Made by a program: the position numbers and the translations under genes
Shown here: piece after piece, positions 51,788 through 58,539 of the stretch
Numbering within the stretch: the stretch's first letter is position 1
How the letters are laid out: every line of letters begins with the position of its first letter
From: an uncultured Verrucomicrobiota bacterium
GTDB taxonomy: Bacteria; Verrucomicrobiota; Kiritimatiellia; CAIQIC01; Lenti-01
Reading direction: 5' to 3'
NCBI GenBank assembly: GCA_937860055.1
Contig: CALMBO010000028.1
Span: forward strand, 147,881-211,880
DNA: 64,000 nucleotides
The notes under the pieces: generated by a model
What the model saw: only the letters and a program-made list of their open reading frames with translations
Told to the model about the DNA's origin: nothing
The model's database searches: none

Positions 51788-51874
51788 TCATCCAGCGCAA
51801 CACCCGTCGCCCGCCGTGGCACGGGTGTCGCCGCGCAACGCGAGAAGCAGGGCCTGGATGGACGAAGTCGTCAT
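51788..51874 (-). CDS. leuL: Leucine operon leader peptide
   Basis: 28 residues, MTTSSIQALLLALRGDTRAT then AGDGCCAG. Four leucines fall within residues 9-13, encoded by CTG CTT CTC and TTG. The peptide ends 28 bp before the attenuator stem. An 8-bp hairpin ACACCCGT / ACGGGTGT (51828-51821 with 51807-51800) lies over its 3' part and holds the GGCGGGC antiterminator strand in its loop. Stalling at the Leu codons would change which hairpin forms. The predicted -10 ends 11 bases ahead of the ATG, so the mRNA would start within a few bases of it: leaderless or nearly so. Confidence 0.75.
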   Translation of the reverse strand: MTTSSIQALLLALRGDTRATAGDGCCAG

Positions 51875-51884
51875 GACGCGGGAA

Positions 51885-51913
51885 AATAAACCATTCCCCC
51901 GCAGGCGTGTCAA
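51885..51913 (-). promoter_or_regulatory. leuLA promoter
   Basis: Minus strand TTGACA (51913-51908), 17-bp spacer, TTTATT (51890-51885). The expected start of transcription is near 51878, at the leader-peptide ATG. Confidence 0.7.
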
Positions 51914-51942
51914 GGCGGGCGGGCGGAAAAATCGCCCGGCGC

Positions 51943-52857
51943 TCAATCCGGCGCCGTGCGCAGGCGCGGATCGAGCGCGTCCCGCAGCGCATCGCCCAGC
52001 AGGTTGAACGCCAGCACCACCGCGAAGATCGCCGCCGTCACCGCCGCCAGCTCCCACCACATCCCCTGCCACAGCCGCAGCCGCGCCGAGGCGATCATCG
52101 TCCCCCAGCTCGGCTGCCCCTGCGCCCCGATGCCCAGGAAGCTCAGGAACACCTCCGTGCCGATCGCTGCCGGAAAACGCAGCGTGAACGACACCACCGC
52201 CACGTGGATCACGTTCGGCAAAATGTGCCGGAACAGGATCCGCCCGTGCGAGAAGCCCAGCGCGCGCGCCGCCCGCACGTAGCCGCGCTCCTTCTGCCGC
52301 AGCACCTCGGCGCGGACCAGCCGGCACGTCCCCACCCACGTCGTCAGGCCGATGGCCAGGAACACCCCCAGCAGCCCCTTCCCCACCACCATCGCGATCG
52401 CCAGCACGAACAGCAACCCCGGAATCGACGCGAACGTCGCCGAAATCCATGCCACGAAATCGTCCGCCTTCCCCCCGAAATATCCGCCCAGGCATCCCAG
52501 CAGCACGCCGATGGGAATCGCGATCATCGACGACACGACGCCCACCTGGAAGGCGATCCGCGCGCCCTGCACCAGCCGCAGGCCCACGTCGCGCCCGAGG
52601 CCGTCCGTCCCCAGCCAGTGCGCCGCGCAGGGCGCCAGATGGCGCGCGGACAGGTCCTGCGCCTGCCAGGGCGGCGGAACATCCCGCCACGCATACCAGT
52701 CGTTCGCGATCTCCCCCCCCAGCGCCGCCAGGAAGAAAACCGCCAGCACCGCGAGACACCCCCGCGACACGCGGCTCGCCCACACGCGCCGCCACGCCTC
52801 GCGCCCGAACGACGCGCCTTCGCGCGCCTCTTCCCGGATGGCCTCTTCCCCGTTCAT
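51943..52857 (-). CDS. Oligopeptide-type ABC transporter permease (OppC/YejE-like)
   Basis: 304 residues from the ATG at 52857, overlapping the stop of the upstream permease as ATGA. It has six membrane helices, the first at VSRGCLAVLAVFFLAALGGE, a periplasmic loop containing LGTDGLGRDVGLRLVQGARI (the DxxGRDxxSR-like OppC motif), and the cytoplasmic EAA loop RAARALGFSHGRILFRHILP that contacts the ATPase. It belongs to the peptide/nickel permease family. The ATPase and binding-protein genes are not in the window, so the pair either closes a larger operon or depends on distant partners. YejE-type and OppC-type proteins cannot be separated with certainty. Confidence 0.93.
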   Translation of the reverse strand: MNGEEAIREEAREGASFGREAWRRVWASRVSRGCLAVLAVFFLAALGGEIANDWYAWRDVPPPWQAQDLSARHLAPCAAHWLGTDGLGRDVGLRLVQGARIAFQVGVVSSMIAIPIGVLLGCLGGYFGGKADDFVAWISATFASIPGLLFVLAIAMVVGKGLLGVFLAIGLTTWVGTCRLVRAEVLRQKERGYVRAARALGFSHGRILFRHILPNVIHVAVVSFTLRFPAAIGTEVFLSFLGIGAQGQPSWGTMIASARLRLWQGMWWELAAVTAAIFAVVLAFNLLGDALRDALDPRLRTAPD

Positions 52858-54143
52858 GACAGCTTCACCCTCGGATCCACCCACGCCAGCGCGACGTCCG
52901 CCAGGATGTTCGCCGCCGTGAACAGCAGCGCCCCCACCAGCACCACCGCCCGCACCACATCCACGTCCGACGAATGGATCGCGTTCAGGCTCAGGTACCC
53001 CAGCCCCGGAATCCCGAAAAAGCTCTCCAGCAGCAGGCTGCCCGTGTAGAGGAACGGCAGCGCCAGCGCGACGTTGACGATGACCGGTCCCAGCGCGTTC
53101 TTCAGCACATGCTTGAACAGCACGCGCCCCTCCCCCAGGCCCTTCGCGAACGCCGTGCGCACGTAGTCCTTGTGCATCTCCTCCAGCAGGATCGTCCGGT
53201 AGAAACGCACGTTCGAACCCAGCCCCGTCGCCACGCCGATCAGCACCGGCAGCAAAAGGTTCTTCCACGACTCGAAGCCCCACACGGGGAACCAGCCGAG
53301 CCTGTACGCCAGCACGTACTGCCCGAACACGATCCAGACCAGGTAGTTCACGCTCATCAGCGCCACGCACACCGCGACGAGGCTCCGGTCCAGCCACGAC
53401 CCGCGCCGGTACGCGCACAGCAGCGCCAGGACCAGGCTCGCAACAAGCTCCACGGCGAGGATGGGCACCGTCAGCGCCAGGCTCGGCCCGATCCCCGCCC
53501 GGAGCAGGCCCCGCACCGGCTGGTTCAGGCTCGTGCTCGTGCCGAAATCCAGCCGCAGCACCCGCCCCGCGTAATCCCACAGCTGGCTGTCGAAGAAATG
53601 CCGCGTCGCTTTTTCCAGCCGCACGCTTTTGATCTCCGCCACGCCGCCTTCCGCGCGGAAACCCGGTTTTTCCACACCGTGGAAAACTTTTTTCCATGCT
53701 GTGGAAAAATCGCCCGTTTTTTTCCACACCGTGGAAAACTTTTTTCCACACGGTGGAAAACCGGGGCCGCCGCCTTCGACCGTCAGCCGCCAGCGCTCCC
53801 CCTCCGGCAGCGGAAACGCCAGGGGAATCACCAGTTCCTGGCCATCCTCCAGCCGCAGCGGTCCGCTTTCCCCCGCCCCCCACCGGGCGCGCACGCTCGG
53901 CGGCGCATCCCCGAAATCCACTTCTTCCAGCGCGCGCGTCTTGGTCCAGTTCCCGAAAAACAGCGGCTTGTCATAGCCCCTCGCCGCGTCGAACTCCTCC
54001 AGCGCGCGCGCGCCGGCATTCTGCCCCAGCACCATCGCCGCCGGACTGCCCCCCACCACGTTGAACAGGAGAAACGTGACCAGCACGACCCCGGCCACCG
54101 TCGGGATCGCCTGCAAAAGCCGCCTGGCTACATAGCGCCACAT
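52854..54143 (-). CDS. Oligopeptide-type ABC transporter permease (OppB/YejB-like) with in-frame repeat insertion
   Basis: 429 residues. MWRYVARRLLQAIPTVAGVV is the usual OppB start. After the first helix there is a long periplasmic stretch (about residues 40-210), then five helices and the EAA loop RTAFAKGLGEGRVLFKHVLK. Part of the periplasmic stretch, about residues 130-160, is translated from four copies of the TTTTCCAC palindrome and reads FPPCGKKFSTVWKKTGDFST then AWKKVFHGVEK. The frame is preserved. YejB-type permeases do have an extended periplasmic domain, so the insertion sits in a tolerant place. First gene of the permease pair. Confidence 0.93.
   Translation of the reverse strand: MWRYVARRLLQAIPTVAGVVLVTFLLFNVVGGSPAAMVLGQNAGARALEEFDAARGYDKPLFFGNWTKTRALEEVDFGDAPPSVRARWGAGESGPLRLEDGQELVIPLAFPLPEGERWRLTVEGGGPGFPPCGKKFSTVWKKTGDFSTAWKKVFHGVEKPGFRAEGGVAEIKSVRLEKATRHFFDSQLWDYAGRVLRLDFGTSTSLNQPVRGLLRAGIGPSLALTVPILAVELVASLVLALLCAYRRGSWLDRSLVAVCVALMSVNYLVWIVFGQYVLAYRLGWFPVWGFESWKNLLLPVLIGVATGLGSNVRFYRTILLEEMHKDYVRTAFAKGLGEGRVLFKHVLKNALGPVIVNVALALPFLYTGSLLLESFFGIPGLGYLSLNAIHSSDVDVVRAVVLVGALLFTAANILADVALAWVDPRVKLS
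53668..53760. repeat. Palindromic TTTTCCAC repeat quadruplet, locus 5, inside a coding region
   Basis: Copies begin at 53668, 53690, 53720 and 53742, so start-to-start spacings are 22, 30 and 22 bp. The second copy has TTTTCCAT in its left arm. The whole array lies in the periplasmic loop of the OppB-like gene. Confidence 0.92.
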
Positions 54144-54202
54144 GCCCGGAAGTATGCCTCAACCCCTCGCGCAACCCAACCCGAAACCGCATCCCCCGGC
54201 CT

Positions 54203-54721
54203 TCAGGCCTGCTTTTTCCAAAGATCAAGCAGGCGCCCCGCCAGCTCCTCCGGGGCCGCATCGGACGTGTCGATCTGCACGGGGATCTTCGCATACAGCG
54301 GCGCGCGGAGTTCCAGCAGGTCGCGGATCTTCTTTTCGGGGTCCTCGCCGGCCAGCAGCGGACGCTTCTTCGAGCGCGACGTGCGCTCCAGAATGACGTC
54401 GGGCCGCGCCGTCAGGCAGACCAGGAGCCCGTTCGCGCCCAGCGCGCGCAGGTTCTCCTCGCGCAGCACCACCCCGCCGCCGCAGGAAATGACCGCCCCC
54501 TCCTTCTGCCCCCATTCTTCCGCCAGCCGCGATTCCATGTCCCGGAAAGCCGCCTCCCCGTCCTCCGCGAAAATCCGGGAAATGCTCTTGCCCGCCCGCC
54601 GCTCCAGCTCCGCATCCATCTCGAGGAACGGCGCGCCGGCCAGGGCCGCCACGCGCCGGCCCACCGCGCTCTTGCCCGTCCCCATGAATCCCAGCAGGAT
54701 CAGATTGTTCCGGTTGTCCAT
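54203..54721 (-). CDS. aroK: Shikimate kinase
   Basis: 172 residues from the ATG at 54721. It phosphorylates shikimate at the 3-hydroxyl in aromatic amino-acid synthesis. P-loop LILLGFMGTGKSAVGRRVAA, shikimate-binding LEMDAELERRAGKSISRIFA and FRDMESRLAEE, CGGGVV loop, and the lid RSKKRPLLAGEDPEKKIRDL with the Arg-Pro-Leu. The length is standard. Upstream on the same strand is the zinc-ribbon/PTS gene, separated from it by a terminator, so aroK likely has its own promoter. Confidence 0.95.
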   Translation of the reverse strand: MDNRNNLILLGFMGTGKSAVGRRVAALAGAPFLEMDAELERRAGKSISRIFAEDGEAAFRDMESRLAEEWGQKEGAVISCGGGVVLREENLRALGANGLLVCLTARPDVILERTSRSKKRPLLAGEDPEKKIRDLLELRAPLYAKIPVQIDTSDAAPEELAGRLLDLWKKQA

Positions 54722-54806
54722 CCCGACAGGGCAACCTATTTTGGAAACGGTGTCAAATCCAACTTCCGTTTTTCTGCGGCCCGGCGCCCCCGGCCCCTCT
54801 CCTCTG

Positions 54807-54834
54807 CAAAAAACAACCCCGCCGGAAGGCGGGG
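54807..54834 (-). terminator. Terminator between the PTS-IIA fusion gene and aroK
   Basis: Minus strand CCCCGCC / GGCGGGG with a TTCC loop, then TTGTTTTTTG. It is a classical intrinsic terminator 29 bp after the stop at 54863. Confidence 0.85.
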
Positions 54835-54862
54835 CCGTTTCGGACATCTTGGAAACCGATGT

Positions 54863-55699
54863 CTATTGAATGACGAGCCGCGTGGTCTTCATCAAGGCCT
54901 TCCAAAGCTTTTCCGGCGTGTCCGCCTCGAGCAGCTTGTCGCGGTTTTCCGCCTTCTGGAAGACCTGCGACAGGCCGGCCAGGAGCTTCAGATAGAACGC
55001 GCTGGCCGCCGTGGGAATCACCATGAAGAAAATGACGCGCGTATTGGCCTTGCCGGCGGGGTCGAACTTGATCCCCTTCGGCGCGATGCCCAGCGCCAGG
55101 GTCAGGGCCCCGCCCTCGATGCACCGCACGTGCGGGAAGGCCAACCCGTTCTCCACCGCGGTCGCAATGATCGCCTCGCGCTTGAGCGCGGATTCCAGCA
55201 GCTTGCCCGCATCGTCCACGAATCCTTCTTCCGCCAGCTTCTGGCACATCTCGGCCAGGACCGAATCGCGGTCCGATCCCTTCAGCGCCGGAATCATCAG
55301 CGCCTCGGCGGAAAACCGCTCGATGCCGACTTTCGGCGGATCGCTCCGGCGGGGCGCCTTGCGCGTGTTGCGCGCGCTGGAGGCCCGGTGGAACAGCAAA
55401 CGCGCGCAGGACGGGCAATGATAGATGTGCTCGGCCGCATGGACCTGGTGCACCAGCGAAACCGGCAGCGTCATGCCGCAGGCCGTGCAAACCCCGTTGA
55501 CCACCGGCACGATGGCCAGCGGACTCTTGTGCAGCAGCCGCGAAAACTGCAGGCCGATGTCCGACGGGATTTCCTTCGTGAGCGAGGCGATCGAGGCATC
55601 CAGCTGGTCCAGCTGGGCCCCCGGCATTCCAGCCTCCTGCTGGGCGCGGGCGATGATGAGTTCCTGGAGCTGGACCAATAGGTTGATGATCGGTTGCAT
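54863..55699 (-). CDS. Zinc-ribbon / PTS-IIA-Ntr fusion protein
   Basis: 278 residues from the ATG at 55699 (MQPIINLLVQLQELIIARAQ). Residues 1-70 are a helical, coiled-coil-like segment, followed by a four-cysteine zinc ribbon (VCTACGMTLP ... YHCPSCARLL) similar to the C4 module of the DUF164/CdsZ family. Residues 135-278 are a PTS EIIA domain of the fructose/nitrogen type: FSAEALMIPALKGSDRDSVL, the phospho-acceptor His in GLAFPHVRCIEGG, and FFMVIPTAASAFYLKLLAGL. It may be a regulatory phosphoprotein that senses PTS flux and binds protein or nucleic acid through its zinc ribbon. rpoN is 3 kb away, not adjacent. Confidence 0.87.
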   Translation of the reverse strand: MQPIINLLVQLQELIIARAQQEAGMPGAQLDQLDASIASLTKEIPSDIGLQFSRLLHKSPLAIVPVVNGVCTACGMTLPVSLVHQVHAAEHIYHCPSCARLLFHRASSARNTRKAPRRSDPPKVGIERFSAEALMIPALKGSDRDSVLAEMCQKLAEEGFVDDAGKLLESALKREAIIATAVENGLAFPHVRCIEGGALTLALGIAPKGIKFDPAGKANTRVIFFMVIPTAASAFYLKLLAGLSQVFQKAENRDKLLEADTPEKLWKALMKTTRLVIQ

Positions 55700-55801
55700 G
55701 GATTTCCTGACTTGTGGATATGGGCGTTGAAAAATTCGGTTATCCGTTTTACACACCGGAATCGGGTTTGTAAAGGAAATTGGCCTCCTGCCGGACCGAT
55801 C

Positions 55802-55915
55802 CTACGGCCAAGTCACCACGACGACGTTGCTATGCTCCTGGACATACCGCAACTGGCTGCGCGCCAACCCGCTCACCATCAATCCGATGCGCTCCCGCCG
55901 CAAGGATGCCGCCGG
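55802..55915 (-). pseudogene. C-terminal fragment of a paralogue of the lipoprotein at 56747
   Basis: The open frame ends RIGLMVSGLARSQLRYVQEH then SNVVVVTWP. The neighbouring lipoprotein ends RFGIMVSGLARSSARNVQER then SNVDMVTWP. The similarity covers about 35 residues and stops upstream, where no start or signal peptide exists. It is therefore a remnant of a tandem paralogue, separated from the intact gene by the AlkD-like gene. Confidence 0.7.
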
Positions 55916-55967
55916 TCCCTGCCAAGATCGGCATTCAGTATCCCGGTATGCGCCAGGCCCGGCGATT

Positions 55968-56723
55968 TCATCCGGAAAAACCCGCTTCCCGGCAGGAAAG
56001 CCACCGCCGGCGTTCCGCCGGCGGAAATTTCTCGATGGCATAGCGGAGCATGGTGCGGGGCATCCGCGCCGCATGGCGCGACAGGAAATCCCGCAGCGCA
56101 TCTCCGTCGCGCTTCCCGGCCTCGCGCAGCATCCAGCCCGTTGCCTTGTGCATCAGGTCCGCCGGATCGTCCAGCAGGCGCCCCGCCAGCCAAAAGGTGT
56201 TTTCCAGGTTTCCCCGGCGGATGTGCTCCAGCGTCGACACCATCGCGATCCGCCGCTCCCACAGGATTTTCGACTTTGCCAGCCTTCCCAGCACCGGTCG
56301 CCCCTTTCCCGGCGGCAGGTGGCGCCCCACGATCCCCGGCGCGCTCGCGTCCACCAAATCCCAGTTGTCGATCCGCCCCGCCTGCGAAAGATAGAAATCG
56401 AAGACGGTCCGCCTCGTTCCGGCATCCCCCCGGGCATAGGCCCGGACCAGCGCCGCCACCGCGAAAAACCGCGCCTCGTGCACCGGGGAGGCCAGCAATC
56501 CGCCGAGGACAGGCAGCCCCGGATCGGCAAACCGCGCCAGCACCGCGCGCACCTGCGGCACCTTCAGCCCCCAGAATTCATCCCCTTCGCCGTATTCCCC
56601 CGGCCCCGTCTTGAAAAAACGGCGCAGGACGGAAGCCTGCGCCGGATCGGCATGTTTCGCCAGTTCCCCCAGGATGTCCGCAACCGATGGATTTCGCCGG
56701 CGGCGGGTTCCTTGCAAAACCAT
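55968..56723 (-). CDS. DNA alkylation repair protein (AlkD-like HEAT-repeat glycosylase)
   Basis: 251 residues from the ATG at 56723. The HEAT-like helical repeat family is recognised by FKTGPGEYGEGDEFWGLKVP, VHEARFFAVAALVRAYARGD, YLSQAGRIDNWDLVDASAPG (the NWDLVD motif with the catalytic-region Trp and Asp), RRIAMVSTLEHIRRGNLENT, and HKATGWMLREAGKRDGDALR. AlkD removes N3- and N7-alkylated bases without base flipping. The C-terminus is complete. It sits between a lipoprotein gene and that gene's decayed paralogue, as if inserted in a duplicated locus. Confidence 0.94.
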   Translation of the reverse strand: MVLQGTRRRRNPSVADILGELAKHADPAQASVLRRFFKTGPGEYGEGDEFWGLKVPQVRAVLARFADPGLPVLGGLLASPVHEARFFAVAALVRAYARGDAGTRRTVFDFYLSQAGRIDNWDLVDASAPGIVGRHLPPGKGRPVLGRLAKSKILWERRIAMVSTLEHIRRGNLENTFWLAGRLLDDPADLMHKATGWMLREAGKRDGDALRDFLSRHAARMPRTMLRYAIEKFPPAERRRWLSCREAGFSG

Positions 56724-56746
56724 CCCGGAGGAATTCCCGGAGGCCC

Positions 56747-57412
56747 CTAGGGCCAGGTCACCATGTCGACGTTGCTGCGCTCCTGCACATTGCGGGCGCT
56801 GCTACGGGCCAGCCCGCTGACCATGATGCCGAACCGCTCCCCGCTATGAGGCCGCCAGCTGCTCAGCGGCGCACGCTTGATGTGGTCGCCCTTGCTGCCA
56901 TCCAGCACGCCCACGGGCTTGGAGGTCTGCCCGACGCGGAGATACTCGAACGTCGCGGCATACCACTTCCCGTCGGTCCACTTCACGATCACCCACGGAT
57001 TGGCGTTGCAGCCGTCCACCGCCGGCCACACCTTCGACTTGCTGTACGGCATATTGATCGAACCGCCGCCGATGCTCGCATCCAGGCTCGCCGTCACGGC
57101 CCAGCGCGACACGTCGGTATGCAGCCAGGTGATGGGCCCGGTGATTTCCGAGGGCCACATGCTGTTCGTCGTCGTCCCGGTCGTCGTGTCCGTCGTCGTG
57201 GTGTCGGGAGTGCTGTCCGGATTCTCATCCGTGGTCGTCCCGGCATCCGTGGTGGCATTCGTCTCCGCAGGGGCCGGCGTGATCCCTTGTAATTCGGCCA
57301 AGGTGACGGTCCCCTGGTTGTCCATCGTGGCGGTCTCGCAGCCCGCCATCATCAACGCCGCCGCGGCCAGCGCCATCCACCCCATCTTCATCCAAGATTC
57401 CATCTTCACCAT
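56747..57412 (-). CDS. Lipoprotein with Thr-rich linker, unknown
   Basis: 221 residues from the ATG at 57412, 7 bases after GGGAG. MVKMESWMKMGWMALAAAAL then MMAGC is a lipoprotein signal with lipobox MAG-C. Residues 50-85 are a Thr/Asp-rich low-complexity linker (TTDENPDSTPDTTTTDTTTG). The C-terminal domain (GPITWLHTDVSRWAVTASLD, WVIVKWTDGKWYAATFEYLR, ERFGIMVSGLARSSARNVQE) is a compact beta-domain I do not recognise. A paralogous fragment lies at 55802. It is likely an outer-membrane or periplasmic lipoprotein. Confidence 0.8.
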   Translation of the reverse strand: MVKMESWMKMGWMALAAAALMMAGCETATMDNQGTVTLAELQGITPAPAETNATTDAGTTTDENPDSTPDTTTTDTTTGTTTNSMWPSEITGPITWLHTDVSRWAVTASLDASIGGGSINMPYSKSKVWPAVDGCNANPWVIVKWTDGKWYAATFEYLRVGQTSKPVGVLDGSKGDHIKRAPLSSWRPHSGERFGIMVSGLARSSARNVQERSNVDMVTWP

Positions 57413-57450
57413 GCGGGATCTCCCATTGTTTGTTCCAAGCCTGTTGGGTG

Positions 57451-57479
57451 TAGATACTTCATGAAGTGCCCGAACACAA
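57451..57479 (-). promoter_or_regulatory. Predicted promoter with 12-bp palindrome
   Basis: Minus strand TTGTGT (57479-57474), 17-bp spacer, TATCTA (57456-57451), upstream of the lipoprotein gene. The perfect palindrome ACTTCATGAAGT (57456-57467) abuts the -10, a good place for a repressor. Confidence 0.55.
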
Positions 57480-57542
57480 CTTTAATTTTGGGTATTTTTC
57501 GAAACGTTCCAACCCCGCCCTCCGGAACCGAATCCGCTCCCC

Positions 57543-58520
57543 CTACTCCGGCCACATGGATGTCAACCGGGCCGGATTCCGCAAATCCTCTTCGAATACG
57601 CGGCTCAGCTCGCGCCAGACCGGGCCGGGCTTTCCATCGCCGACGGGGCGGCCTTCGAATTCCGTAACCGCCGTCACATGCGGCGTCGTTCCAAACACCA
57701 GCATTTCCGCCGCCTTTTCCAGCTCCGGCCGAGGCACGTCCGCCTCTTCCACGCCCGTCAGGATCCCCGCCGGAACCAGTTTTTCGCGCGCCAGCTCGAT
57801 CACCCGCAACATCGTCGTGCCCAGCAGGATGTGCCCCGGCTTCGGCACCCGCAGCACGCGGCCCGCCGTCACGATGCCGAAATTCTCCGTCGGCAGCTCC
57901 GTCATGTGGCCGTTCTTGTCGAACCCCAGCATGAAATCCACGCCGGCATCCACCGCCTGCTTCTTCATCAAGACGTTCGGCAGGTAGTTCACGCTCTTCA
58001 CCTGCGCGAAGAACCCGTCCTTCGTCGGCACGCCGCTGACGCCCACCTTCGCCCCTTCCGGATGCGCCGCCATGAACGGCGCCGCCAGCCGGATCGCCAG
58101 CACCATCAGCGACGGCTTCGGGCATTCGTAGGGATTCGCCGAATGCCCGCCCGGCCCCCGCGACACGAAGATCCGCACCAGCGCATCGCGGCGTCCCCCC
58201 GCCCTCAACACCTCGCCGACGATCCGCCGGATGTCGGCGCGGCTCCACGGCATCTCCAGCGCGATGGCCTTCGCCCCCCCCTCCAGCCGGGCCAGATGCG
58301 CATCGAGGTTGTAGACCGCCCCGTCCACGCACTTGAAGGTCTCGAACAGGCCGTCGCCCCGGTGCACCATGTGGTCGTCCACCGGCACCACCATCAGGTT
58401 GGGCTCCGTGGTGACCGCGTCCCACAGGCTCGAATACATCGCATAGTAGTTCGCGTGGTATTCCGGCCGGTTCGTGCGGCAGAATTCCGCGAAATCCCTC
58501 ACGCCAAAATCGGTTTTCAT
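57543..58520 (-). CDS. Class IV aminotransferase (branched-chain/ADC-lyase type)
   Basis: 325 residues. PLP fold-type IV enzyme: PVDDHMVHRGDGLFETFKCV, HLARLEGGAKAIAL, LVRIFVSRGPGG, the Schiff-base region AQVKSVNYLPNVLMKKQAVD with the PLP lysine, and GHMTELPTENFGIVTAGRVL. The C-terminus carries VPRPELEKAAEMLVFGTTPH. The family covers branched-chain aminotransferases, D-amino-acid aminotransferases and aminodeoxychorismate lyases; the substrate cannot be assigned. A 40-residue N-terminal extension (FAEFCRTNRPEYHANYYAMY) is unlike IlvE. It is 19 bp downstream of rpoN. Confidence 0.9.
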   Translation of the reverse strand: MKTDFGVRDFAEFCRTNRPEYHANYYAMYSSLWDAVTTEPNLMVVPVDDHMVHRGDGLFETFKCVDGAVYNLDAHLARLEGGAKAIALEMPWSRADIRRIVGEVLRAGGRRDALVRIFVSRGPGGHSANPYECPKPSLMVLAIRLAAPFMAAHPEGAKVGVSGVPTKDGFFAQVKSVNYLPNVLMKKQAVDAGVDFMLGFDKNGHMTELPTENFGIVTAGRVLRVPKPGHILLGTTMLRVIELAREKLVPAGILTGVEEADVPRPELEKAAEMLVFGTTPHVTAVTEFEGRPVGDGKPGPVWRELSRVFEEDLRNPARLTSMWPE

Positions 58521-58539
58521 CGTCTTCGCCTTCTCCAGA

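Noticed and set aside
53668-53760. The TTTTCCAC quadruplet as a small CRISPR array
   Set aside because: The units are short palindromes with 3-11 bp between them; no spacers of constant length and no cas genes are present.
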